This document shows positions 1 to 6,374 of a stretch of DNA of 6,828 nucleotides, in pieces (within the stretch, counting starts at the first letter, position 1; every line of letters begins with the position of its first letter). The notes under the pieces were generated by a model that was not told where the DNA came from, searched no databases, and worked only from the letters and a program-made list of their open reading frames with translations. A program made the translations under genes and the position numbers. The DNA lies in contig QYPU01000086.1 in assembly GCA_007280145.1 (NCBI GenBank), positions 1 to 6,828 of the forward strand, read 5' to 3'. The DNA is from Dehalococcoidia bacterium. Its GTDB lineage: Bacteria > Chloroflexota > Dehalococcoidia > GIF9 > UBA5629.

Positions 1-40
1 AACGTTCCCTCTGACTCATGACTAAAGCTCCTCCTTCCAT
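1..40 (-). CDS. N-terminus of a probable insertion-sequence transposase (cut by window edge)
   Basis: Only the first 13 codons lie in the window, reading MEGGALVMSQRER leftwards from the ATG at 40-38. A strong Shine-Dalgarno sequence (GGAGGT on the minus strand, bases 52-47) sits six bases before this ATG. A second in-frame ATG at 19-17, giving MSQRER, has its own GGAGGA (34-29 on the minus strand), so either start could be used. An N-terminus of the MSQRER type, followed by a helix-turn-helix, is familiar from ISNCY/IS481-like integrase-core transposases. That is recall, not something 13 residues can prove. The neighbouring DNA with repeated GAGGACATT motifs fits an element end, which supports the call. 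The catalytic domain is outside the window, so whether the gene is intact cannot be judged. Confidence 0.45.
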   Translation of the reverse strand, partial: MEGGALVMSQRER

Positions 41-46
41 TTGGAC

Positions 47-52
47 ACCTCC
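47..52 (-). promoter_or_regulatory. Ribosome binding site of the putative transposase
   Basis: The minus strand reads GAAAGGAGGT ending at base 47, six bases before the ATG at 40. This is a near-consensus Shine-Dalgarno sequence and supports the first of the two possible starts. Confidence 0.5.
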
Positions 53-170
53 TTTCGAGATGCCTTTTCTTTACCACTTTTTTCGGAAAGAGGACATTTC
101 TATCGAGTTCTCTAGAGGACATTATCAAAGAGTTTCAACAGTTTTTGTACTTCGATAGTTAATGTTCTAA

Positions 171-606
171 GATTTTGTCACCTCTAATTGTTCCGAGAAA
201 ATATCACCCGCTATGAAGGAAAAAGTGTGGATTGGTGAACGACCCTGAATAAAAACGTGTAGGACGAGGAATGTCATTGCGAGCCGAAGCAGTCAGCGAA
301 ACAACCTAGCCTCGCCTGAGAGAGGGTACATAGGAGCATCTGCTCCAGGCGTTATTGGAGCTGATGCTCCTATGTACCCGGGGGTAGCGGCGAGCGAGGC
401 TAAAGCCTCGCACTACATGCTTCTCATCTTGCTGATAGTGACACCATGTAAGCGTCACCCATCTATCTGAATTAGATCAGTTTTTATACTCGTCCATATG
501 ATTAAGAATACCCCAGTCTAGCTCGAAAGGAAAGAGCCAGGGTAAAGGTAAGCTTCCCCCTCTAGCTCCCCCGCCAGTGATGGGAGAACTATAAGAAACA
601 TAAAAG
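171..606. other. Intergenic region without a recognisable gene
   Basis: No reading frame of convincing length or composition is present on either strand. The middle part (273-411) is a compound hairpin repeat described separately. Bases 171-272 and 412-606 show nothing recognisable. The 3' side of the leftward surface-protein gene falls here (stop codon at 609-607). I looked for a rho-independent terminator downstream of it and found only weak pairing, such as CTCCC/GGGAG near 566-585 without a T run, so termination is unexplained. Confidence 0.6.
273..411 (+). repeat. Compound extragenic palindromic repeat, copy 1
   Basis: The element starts with GTCATTGCGAG (273-283), a motif seen at one edge of dispersed intergenic repeats in many bacteria. 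It continues into a long hairpin: arms 324-347 and 356-379 are 24 bases each with one mismatch, around an eight-base loop. Outside this, TAGCCTCGC (307-315) pairs perfectly with 394-402. The 394-402 arm also forms a competing palindrome, GCGAGGCT-AA-AGCCTCGC (394-411). No T run follows, so it is not a classic terminator. It resembles a non-autonomous miniature or REP-like element. A related copy lies on the minus strand at 4206-4265. Confidence 0.7.
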
Positions 607-3600
607 CTATCTCCCGGGATGTTCAGTGCCCTTGATTTTGCTTATAAGGGCACACCCGACGTTGCCAAGGATATTCCTTGGTCTGCCTATAATAAGGCTT
701 AGTTTGTTGATAGTGGAAACTTCTGCCTCTTCATCGACAGGCCTTGCTCTAATCAATCCAATGATAGCAACAACCAGAGCTACATATATAGCAATGGCTG
801 CCCATATCCAGAACGGGGGTGGCGATGGTGGCGAAGGTGCAGAATGTACAGCCAGCACCTCTCTAGCTACTACTGTAAAGTTAGCTACTGGACTTGGCTC
901 ACCGAGTATAGGCTCAACCGCCCTCACCTGCCAGAAGTAAGCAGTATTCCAGTCAAGTTTACCGCCATACTCATAAGCAGTCGCCGACACAATAGCTCTG
1001 GCTATTACATGCGTTAGGGCAGCATCCTTAGCCAGAACGAATTCATACCTGGTGGACCCAAACACAGGCGACCAGGAGAAAGCCGGAGGTGGGGAAACAC
1101 ACCTGGCACCATTAGACGGCTTGAGCAAGATAGGTCCAAGATGTTCAGTCACCACTGGCAAGCCTGTCTTAACAGTGAAGTACATCGTGGCTGACCACGG
1201 GCTACGAATTTCCTCGCCCGTAGTAGCTCGCCTGCCCCTGACTCTCCAGTAGTAGGTATGACCACATTCGAGGTTGCCCCAGCTAGCTATTTCAGACGCA
1301 GGCGTGGGCACCAGCCCACCGGCCGGGAAGTAGCATGCCGGCGCTAAAGAGTCAGCGGGAGTGATATTATCACTACATAGCACCCTCAAGCTAAACTCAT
1401 CATCTTTAGCTAGCTGTAGCTCATATGCCCCGACATAACTGAGCTGCCGCCACTTGAAGTTTACCTCGTTGGCTCGGCCGCTTACCGGGTCAATGGGGAT
1501 AATATCATCGCTGGGTGGCGAGGTCGTCCACGGACCGACTTTGGCTAAATTATCTGCATACGCCCAGAGGCGGCCTTCTTCATTTGCCCAGTCATAGGGT
1601 TTGTCATCAATTGCCCAAAGAGTGTTGTCTGCATTTGTGGAGATTTTAAGCGAGCTGGGCTCACGGGTGAAGGCAACGCCGATAGACAGCCCCTCAATCA
1701 AGTCATCCCATTCCAAGTTTGTAGCTGGAGGCACTGTAGCTCTGGGATAAATTGTGCGGTCAACGCCTGGAGGAGGAGGTGTCGCGGCAGTATTCCATAC
1801 GCCGTACAAGACATCGTTTCGTTGAGCCAGCCCATAGAAAGCACTATTGGGCGGTTCCAATTCTTCCCAGTCGGTACTCTCACCGATGCGCCAGCGGTAA
1901 ATCCTGCCGATTGGATCATCGCTGGCAGCATAGATTATCCTGTTTTCCTCAAATTTATCATCGGCGATGACGTGGACATTGCCGATTACAGGCACTGCAA
2001 CCCGCTCCATCGCAGGCGGTTCAAAATGTACAACCGCCTGGGAAAAATCGGCATAAGCTATTTTGCCCCTCTCATCACCTACTATTACCCAATCTTCCTC
2101 TTCCTCATCTTCTCCCTCAGGATTTTTTAGTGGGGTGGCTATGGTATGCCCCGAATCAAGATAGGTATCTATTTTGGCTTGCCATGTCCAGTTAGTGCCG
2201 CTTTTGCTGCCCCTGCGGACATACGCATCGTCCAGGATATACATAACATCGTCGCTAGCCAGAGCTAAATCCGTCACAGCTACATCAACGCCAGGAGAAA
2301 GAACCTGCCAAGACTGACCTTCATCCGGGGAGTAACGGACATCATTACTAAGGCGGTCGGCGAAAACGATGACTTCACTTATATCTGCCTCCTCATAAGT
2401 TCTCGGCTTGACGCGGAGGATTGTGCCATCATCGGGGGCTACTCCATCGTTGGTAGTAGCCGTGCATAATATCCGTTCCCAGATTTCGCCCAAGGGACCG
2501 CTGGTACTTCGCCAGATGCTGTCGAAGTTCTGAGTAACAGTAGTATTATCACTTATGGAAGCCAAATAGAGTACACTATTGTCTTCAGAATCCTCAGAAA
2601 CCTCCAGAACAGCCACATCGGAGAGGAAGCTGATTTCGGTATCTATCAAGCTGAGTTGGTTCCAGATATTGCCAACATCAGTATCCTTGGTCTTTCCAGC
2701 TCTGTCGAGGAGGTCTTCATAAGAAGGAGGATAAGGGCTGATGGAGAAAGCAGATTCATCCAGGGCAACACTATTTAACCAAGCGTGCGGCCAGTTAGTC
2801 GTCATAGCCCAGGGACCTGTACCTCCCGCTATAGGGTTAGCTGAGCTGGTTGCACAGTAAGCCCTGCTTCCATCAGGGCTCCAGGCTACCTGAGCGTTGG
2901 CATAGCCTGAGTCACCGCCGCCGGTTGGCGATTTAAGAGCATCTGACTTTTGCCAGCTGGGAGTGTCTGCAATAGGGTCTGAACACCGCCAGACATCAAC
3001 TATACCTAAAAAGTTGTCAGCTTCGACTTCGCCTGCCAGAAGCTTGCCATCATCATAAGTGCCATAATAAGCAAGGCTGGAAATCCTACCGGTTGCGGAA
3101 ATCTTGCCGGTCGTGGGAGGAGTTATCCGATAAACCTCGGTGTCATTAATACGGTAAACTCCAAATTGAGCAGCTGCAGCAGGGTCAACATCAGTGCTAA
3201 CATAATAGCGGCGCAGGTTGCCAGGGTCGGCTGCTGAGAAGTCAGACGGCAGCTCCAAATCAGCGGTTATTATCTGAGTGCAATTTGCTGAACTGCCAGC
3301 GTAGTTTGTGTCAACGATGGTCACTGGATAGTTAACCGGACTATTCCATGTAGTAGTGTTAGCAACTATATCACGAATGCCAAGATTGAGGCTGGTGCCG
3401 GCAGCAGTAGCTGAAATAGCTACTATAGCAAGGTCACCATTATATGTGGGCGAGAATTTCAGTGCCACGATGCCACCGGCGAGACCCTGGTCTTTCCAGC
3501 TGGGTGCAGTAATGCCTGCCTTCAGCACATAGACTGCGCCAGTGCCGTTTCCATCCCGGGTGCCAATAGCAATATCACGCTTGCCATCGCTATATTCCAG

Positions 3601-4125
3601 AGAGACGTCAACGCAGCTAATGTACTCGCCAGCCGAAAAGGCTGGAAAACCAGTATCGTCCCACCTGTCGCCGCCATTTGTGGAGACAAACACCTGTTTT
3701 GGCCCATTTGGAGCCCCATCGCCATCGGTAACAGCAACAACAAAATTCACGTCGTCTGGAGCCACAGCTATGTTCCAGGCAGGCAACTTAGCACCATCAT
3801 CAATCAGATGGGCAGTTAAATCATCATTCCAGGTAACGCCGCCATCAGTTGACTTATAGACTTTGCCGTTGGAATAGGGGGCACCTAGGTCACCTGGTAT
3901 GTCCACGGCGTAAAAGGTATTGCCATCAGAACCGATGGCAAGGGCATTGATTTCCGATGGATTGACTATGACATTGCCCCCACCGCTTGGGGTATCAACA
4001 ATAGACCATATCAGCTTTCCGGGATGGGCTAAAGCTGGTTTAATGCCACCCGGAGGCAACAAGCTCAGTAACAGCGCCAAGACCAGCAGTATGCTGAGGC
4101 TGGTGGCGCTCTCTGCCTTTCTCAT
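607..4125 (-). CDS. Large exported membrane-anchored surface protein with Asp-box (BNR) propeller motifs and Fn3-like modules
   Basis: The 1172-residue product begins with a signal peptide: charged MRK, a hydrophobic stretch at about 9-23, and probable cleavage after ALA at 31-33. Asp boxes of the form S-x-D/N-x-G-x-x-W occur at 92-99, 148-155 and 599-606, and a WSPDGS segment lies at 415-420. These are marks of sialidase/BNR or sortilin-like beta-propellers, so residues of about 35-860 are probably one or two propellers. An acidic cluster lies at 670-678. Two Fn3-like modules follow (about 873-986 and 996-1087, each with a YYWRVR or YFWQVR strand). Then come a Pro/Ser stalk (1095-1104), one transmembrane helix (about 1105-1126) stopped by RAR, and a 46-residue tail. 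No sialidase catalytic set is recognisable, so binding or a structural role is more likely than catalysis; the ligand is unknown. The gene is transcribed away from pilB. The start is supported by the signal peptide and by AGGA six bases upstream. Confidence 0.9.
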   Translation of the reverse strand: MRKAESATSLSILLVLALLLSLLPPGGIKPALAHPGKLIWSIVDTPSGGGNVIVNPSEINALAIGSDGNTFYAVDIPGDLGAPYSNGKVYKSTDGGVTWNDDLTAHLIDDGAKLPAWNIAVAPDDVNFVVAVTDGDGAPNGPKQVFVSTNGGDRWDDTGFPAFSAGEYISCVDVSLEYSDGKRDIAIGTRDGNGTGAVYVLKAGITAPSWKDQGLAGGIVALKFSPTYNGDLAIVAISATAAGTSLNLGIRDIVANTTTWNSPVNYPVTIVDTNYAGSSANCTQIITADLELPSDFSAADPGNLRRYYVSTDVDPAAAAQFGVYRINDTEVYRITPPTTGKISATGRISSLAYYGTYDDGKLLAGEVEADNFLGIVDVWRCSDPIADTPSWQKSDALKSPTGGGDSGYANAQVAWSPDGSRAYCATSSANPIAGGTGPWAMTTNWPHAWLNSVALDESAFSISPYPPSYEDLLDRAGKTKDTDVGNIWNQLSLIDTEISFLSDVAVLEVSEDSEDNSVLYLASISDNTTVTQNFDSIWRSTSGPLGEIWERILCTATTNDGVAPDDGTILRVKPRTYEEADISEVIVFADRLSNDVRYSPDEGQSWQVLSPGVDVAVTDLALASDDVMYILDDAYVRRGSKSGTNWTWQAKIDTYLDSGHTIATPLKNPEGEDEEEEDWVIVGDERGKIAYADFSQAVVHFEPPAMERVAVPVIGNVHVIADDKFEENRIIYAASDDPIGRIYRWRIGESTDWEELEPPNSAFYGLAQRNDVLYGVWNTAATPPPPGVDRTIYPRATVPPATNLEWDDLIEGLSIGVAFTREPSSLKISTNADNTLWAIDDKPYDWANEEGRLWAYADNLAKVGPWTTSPPSDDIIPIDPVSGRANEVNFKWRQLSYVGAYELQLAKDDEFSLRVLCSDNITPADSLAPACYFPAGGLVPTPASEIASWGNLECGHTYYWRVRGRRATTGEEIRSPWSATMYFTVKTGLPVVTEHLGPILLKPSNGARCVSPPPAFSWSPVFGSTRYEFVLAKDAALTHVIARAIVSATAYEYGGKLDWNTAYFWQVRAVEPILGEPSPVANFTVVAREVLAVHSAPSPPSPPPFWIWAAIAIYVALVVAIIGLIRARPVDEEAEVSTINKLSLIIGRPRNILGNVGCALISKIKGTEHPGR

Positions 4126-4129
4126 TGGG

Positions 4130-4145
4130 CTTCCTAATTATAGCA
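4130..4145 (-). promoter_or_regulatory. Candidate extended -10 promoter very close to the surface-protein start
   Basis: The minus strand reads TGCTATAAT (4145-4137), a perfect extended -10 element (TGn plus TATAAT). No good -35 box lies 16-18 bases upstream, which extended -10 promoters can tolerate. Initiation about seven bases downstream would fall near 4130, leaving only some five bases before the ATG at 4125. That would cut off the weak Shine-Dalgarno AGGA (4135-4132). Either the message is nearly leaderless or the real promoter lies further upstream. Confidence 0.4.
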
Positions 4146-4160
4146 TGGAAACAAAGACGA

Positions 4161-4208
4161 TAGGGATTAGGTTGAGACTAGGTTGAGATTGTAGGGATTA
4201 GGTTGAAA
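4161..4208. repeat. Direct repeats TAGGTTGA upstream of the surface-protein gene
   Basis: TAGGTTGA occurs at 4168-4175, 4179-4186 and 4199-4206, with start-to-start spacings of 11 and 20 bases. The first and third copies sit in an exact 15-base repeat, TAGGGATTAGGTTGA, at 4161-4175 and 4192-4206 (31 bases apart). Spacing near one, two and three helix turns would suit a regulator binding one DNA face. A simple-sequence or degenerate dispersed repeat is equally possible. Confidence 0.55.
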
Positions 4209-4265
4209 TTGCTTCGAGCTGGAGCGGATGCTCCAGCCTACCCGTCTTGGACTCCTCGCAAAGAC
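4206..4265 (-). repeat. Compound extragenic palindromic repeat, copy 2
   Basis: Read on the minus strand, this begins with GTCTTTGCGAG (4265-4255), ten of eleven bases matching copy 1 at 273-283. It then carries GGGTA followed by GGAGCATC-C-GCTCCA, the same hairpin core as copy 1 (GGAGCATC-T-GCTCCA), and ends with CGAAGCAATTT (4216-4206). The stem is perfect: GCTGGAGC (4218-4225) pairs with GCTCCAGC (4230-4237) around a four-base loop. It is shorter than copy 1 and oriented opposite to it. Confidence 0.6.
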
Positions 4266-4277
4266 AGGGGAGTTTCG

Positions 4278-4312
4278 ACTACTGACCACTGACTACTGAC
4301 CGCTGACTGCTG
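4278..4312 (-). repeat. Heptamer tandem array upstream of pilB
   Basis: Five imperfect seven-base units of ACTACTG type run along the plus strand. Their complement, CAGTAGT, is a rotation of the AGTCAGT unit found after pilB at 6201-6256. The complement of 4277-4294 equals bases 6236-6253 exactly over 18 bases, so the two arrays belong to one family in inverted orientation. Seven-base periodicity and scattered stops argue against coding. Confidence 0.8.
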
Positions 4313-4515
4313 ATTTTCATCCAGCCACTTATCACTTACTTGCCAGGGAATTTGGTCATCTAGGACTAATGTACTACCTGAAACAAGACTAAACAGCTAT
4401 GTAAAATTGGGAAATTACGTTGCAACCTGCTTACGTTTGGTTTAAGCTGTTCTTAGCTTGAGTTAAATGGAGGCGAAGCAGTTTGCTCAGCAGCAAAGAA
4501 TCAAAGTTATCGAGG

Positions 4516-4544
4516 TTGATGACCCAGCCAGGCTTATATAAGAT
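4516..4544 (+). promoter_or_regulatory. Weak candidate promoter for pilB
   Basis: TTGATG (4516-4521) and TAAGAT (4539-4544) are separated by 17 bases and each matches four of six consensus positions. Overlapping TATAAG (4537-4542) is a better -10 match but leaves only 15 bases. The region is AT-rich and correctly placed about 85 bases before pilB, but the match is poor. Confidence 0.25.
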
Positions 4545-4564
4545 TCAGACTCAGATTGAGATTA
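4541..4564 (+). repeat. Short hexamer run upstream of pilB
   Basis: Four consecutive hexamers follow AGAYTN (AGATTC, AGACTC, AGATTG, AGATTA). The TTGAGATT stretch at 4556-4563 also appears upstream of the surface gene at 4183-4190, so the two may share an origin as simple-sequence DNA. Confidence 0.5.
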
Positions 4565-4618
4565 AGGTATAGGGCAAAGCTTCAGAACACATAGGATTCA
4601 CTTTAGCCCTGGCAACCC

Positions 4619-4624
4619 AGAGGT
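4619..4624 (+). promoter_or_regulatory. Ribosome binding site of pilB
   Basis: AGAGGT lies five bases before the ATG at 4630. It is a fair Shine-Dalgarno match and supports this start over the later in-frame ATG at codon 23, which has none as good. Confidence 0.6.
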
Positions 4625-4629
4625 CAAAC

Positions 4630-6198
4630 ATGATTAAGAAATTAATAGATACGCCGATAGAGTCGCAGGCTGAGGATAATGGACTATCTCCAGGCATGCC
4701 CCGGCTTAATGTGCTGCGTCAGGCTCCGTCACCAGAAGCGCTGCAGCTAATCCCCGAGAGGCTAGCCCGGAAGTATAATGCTCTTCCGCTATCAGTTAAA
4801 GATAATACGCTGCAAGTGGCTATGGCTGACCCAGACGATATTCTGGCTCTCGAAGACTTAGCTGCTAGAACCAAGAAAAGGATTGAGCCAGTGCCAGCGG
4901 CAGTAATAGATATTCAGGAGGCTATTGATTTTAACTACCGGGCTTTTGGCGACATTGTCAAACAGTTTGGCTCTGTAGAAGCCATTCCAGCAGAGATAAA
5001 AACACCGGAAATGCTCGCTATGGAGGCAGCCGACGATTCACCGGTAGCTCAAGCCCTGACCCTGATTATCGAAGAAGCTGCGAAATCTCGAGCTTCCGAC
5101 ATTCATATCGAACCTGAGGTGGATAGACTTCGTGTCCGCTATCGCATCGATGGTACGCTGCACGATGTAATCTCTTTGCCTCTGGGCGCTCACGACCCGC
5201 TTATCTCCCGAACTAAAATCCTGTCGGGCATGAATATCGCTGACCACCGCCGTCCCCAGGATGGTCAGTTCTCAACTGAAACCAAAGGAAAGGACATTGA
5301 TATTCGTGTAGCTACAATTGACACCGTTCACGGCGAGATGGCCGTGCTCCGTCTTCTAGACAAATCTCTAGCAGCTTTATCTCTAACTCAACTTGGTTTC
5401 CTTCCTGAGAGCCATGACAAGTTTGAACAGATGCTCATGGCTCCCTATGGTATGGTTTTAGTCAGCGGCCCTACCGGTGCCGGCAAAACGACTACGCTCT
5501 ACGCCGCGGTCAATTCACTGGACAAGGTAAGCCGCAACATCATCACCATTGAGGACCCGGTAGAATATCGCTTCGAAAGCATAAACCAGATACAGGTCAA
5601 TCCCCGGGCTGGTCTAACCTTTGCCAGCGGGCTGCGGTCTATAGTCCGCCTCGACCCGGATGTTATCCTGGTGGGAGAAATCAGAGATAGCGAGACAGCC
5701 CAAATAGCTATCCAATCGGCCCTCACCGGGCACCTGGTGCTGTCTTCAGTCCATGCCAATGACACTATGGGCGTTTTGTTTCGACTTATTGACCTTGGAG
5801 TTGAGCCTTTTCTAATATGCTCGGCGCTCATCAGCATCGTTGCCCAGCGAATGGTGCGGCGTGTTTGTCCCCACTGTACCCATAGCACCACAGCACCCTT
5901 GATAGAACAAATAGCCTACCGTCGGGAAACAGACGAGGAACGCAGCGAGTTTGCTTACGGTGCCGGCTGCAAAGCCTGCTCCTATACCGGTTATCTGGGC
6001 AGAACCGGGATTTTTGAAATCTTGTCAATAAGCGATGAAATCAGGCGATTGCTGATTACTGGGGCTACGGCTGCTGAAATCCGGGCTCAGGCAATCAAGG
6101 AAGGCATGCTAACCCTGGCCAGGGACGGCATGCTTAAAGCCAAATCAGGTATCACCACACCTTATGAAGTACTACGTAATGCCTACTCAACAGACTAA
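4630..6198 (+). CDS. pilB: PilB/GspE-type assembly ATPase of a type IV pilus or type II secretion system
   Basis: The 522-residue protein is a complete hexameric motor of the secretion-ATPase superfamily. It would hydrolyse ATP at the cytoplasmic face to drive pilin assembly through PilC. An MshEN/T2SSE N-terminal domain spans about 34-110. The N2 region has the SDIHIEP motif (156-162) and the conserved RxPQDGQ stretch (208-213). The ATPase core shows Walker A GPTGAGKTTT (280-289, K286), an Asp box IITIEDPVE (304-312), Walker B ILVGEIRD (346-353, E350) and a His box HLVLSSVHAND (368-378, H375). A tetracysteine zinc site, C413-x2-C416 and C447-x2-C450, is typical of PilB/GspE and usually absent from PilT retraction motors. 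All key residues are present. Length is a little short for PilB because the N-terminus is compact. Pilus versus secretion use cannot be settled here; a pilus is favoured if the host has a single membrane. pilC follows after a 185-base gap. Confidence 0.95.
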   Translation: MIKKLIDTPIESQAEDNGLSPGMPRLNVLRQAPSPEALQLIPERLARKYNALPLSVKDNTLQVAMADPDDILALEDLAARTKKRIEPVPAAVIDIQEAIDFNYRAFGDIVKQFGSVEAIPAEIKTPEMLAMEAADDSPVAQALTLIIEEAAKSRASDIHIEPEVDRLRVRYRIDGTLHDVISLPLGAHDPLISRTKILSGMNIADHRRPQDGQFSTETKGKDIDIRVATIDTVHGEMAVLRLLDKSLAALSLTQLGFLPESHDKFEQMLMAPYGMVLVSGPTGAGKTTTLYAAVNSLDKVSRNIITIEDPVEYRFESINQIQVNPRAGLTFASGLRSIVRLDPDVILVGEIRDSETAQIAIQSALTGHLVLSSVHANDTMGVLFRLIDLGVEPFLICSALISIVAQRMVRRVCPHCTHSTTAPLIEQIAYRRETDEERSEFAYGAGCKACSYTGYLGRTGIFEILSISDEIRRLLITGATAAEIRAQAIKEGMLTLARDGMLKAKSGITTPYEVLRNAYSTD

Positions 6199-6200
6199 AT

Positions 6201-6256
6201 AGTCGATAGTCGATAGTCGGTAGTCAGTAGTCAATAGTCAGTGGTCAGTAGTCAGG
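6201..6256 (+). repeat. Heptamer tandem array between pilB and pilC
   Basis: Eight consecutive seven-base units start two bases after the pilB stop. The consensus is AGTCAGT, with AGTCGAT and AGTCGGT variants at the left. Units do not drift in length, so this is a true tandem array with point divergence. It is related, in inverted orientation, to the array at 4278-4312. Confidence 0.9.
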
Positions 6257-6365
6257 GGAAAAGTCAAAAATGCATTGAGGAGTTGGACTGTAAACAAAAG
6301 AACAATAGTTGCATTTTTACTTGTACTTTTGATTTTTGGTTTTTAACTTTTACATTCTAACGAGA
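6257..6365 (+). other. AT-rich spacer with inverted repeat before pilC
   Basis: No gene is visible. AAAAATGCA (6266-6274) is complementary to TGCATTTTT (6310-6318), and flanking AAAAGT (6259-6264) can pair with ACTTTT (6325-6330), giving an imperfect stem with a loop of about 35 bases. T-rich stretches follow (6327-6350). It could be the AT-rich half of the same dispersed repeat as the heptamer array, or a weak attenuator ahead of pilC. Confidence 0.45.
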
Positions 6366-6374
6366 TAAGGAGGT
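6366..6374 (+). promoter_or_regulatory. Strong ribosome binding site of pilC
   Basis: TAAGGAGGT is complementary to the 16S rRNA tail over nine bases. Ten bases separate GGAGG (6369-6373) from the ATA at 6384. The TAA at its start is the last in-frame stop before pilC, so translation must begin after 6368, and this site decides that the start lies near 6384. Confidence 0.75.

Larger units (their letters stand above)
1..170 (-). mobile_element. Probable end of an insertion sequence (remainder lies left of the window)
   Basis: Upstream of the putative transposase start, AGAGGACATT occurs twice in direct orientation (89-98 and 114-123), exactly 25 bases apart. A related motif lies inverted at 151-168: its complement reads AGAACATTAACTATCGAA, close to AGGACATTTCTATCGAG at 91-107. 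Repeated short boxes beside a transposase start are what transposase-binding sites at an element end look like. The exact outer boundary is not visible. Ends near 140 (...TTTCAACA) or 180 (...TTTTGTCA) are possible, because many elements end in CA. No target duplication can be checked since the other end is missing. Confidence 0.4.
4313..4629. other. pilB upstream region, no recognisable gene
   Basis: No convincing gene is present. Short inverted pairs occur, such as AACAGCT (4392-4398) with AGCTGTT (4445-4451) and AAGCT/AGCTT at 4444-4459, but none is strong. A 24-codon ATG frame at 4467-4541 lacks a good ribosome site. Four hexamers of the form AGAYTN run at 4541-4564. A possible pilB promoter is listed separately. 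Confidence 0.5.

Noticed and set aside
394..411. GC-rich palindrome as a rho-independent terminator for the surface-protein gene
   Set aside because: It has only a two-base loop if fully paired, no T run on either side, and lies about 200 bases beyond the stop codon. It fits better as part of the compound repeat.
626..940. Plus-strand frame of 104 codons opposite the surface-protein 3' end
   Set aside because: It is antisense to a clearly real gene encoding the membrane anchor and Fn3-like module. Its hydrophobic start mirrors the opposite-strand composition, and it shows no family resemblance.
1698..2130. Several frames of 70-100 codons on both strands inside the surface-protein gene
   Set aside because: They lie wholly within the large minus-strand gene in other frames, overlap one another, and have no domain-like features.
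607..4125. Surface protein as an active sialidase
   Set aside because: Asp boxes are structural. No recognisable arginine triad or nucleophile set accompanies them, and the Fn3-plus-anchor architecture does not require catalysis.
5499..5891. Minus-strand frame of 130 codons opposite pilB
   Set aside because: It overlaps the Walker and His-box coding region of an intact pilB, and its Arg/Ser/Thr-rich product is typical of an antisense shadow.
6201..6256. Heptamer array as a CRISPR array
   Set aside because: The units are seven bases in direct tandem with no spacers, unlike CRISPR repeats.
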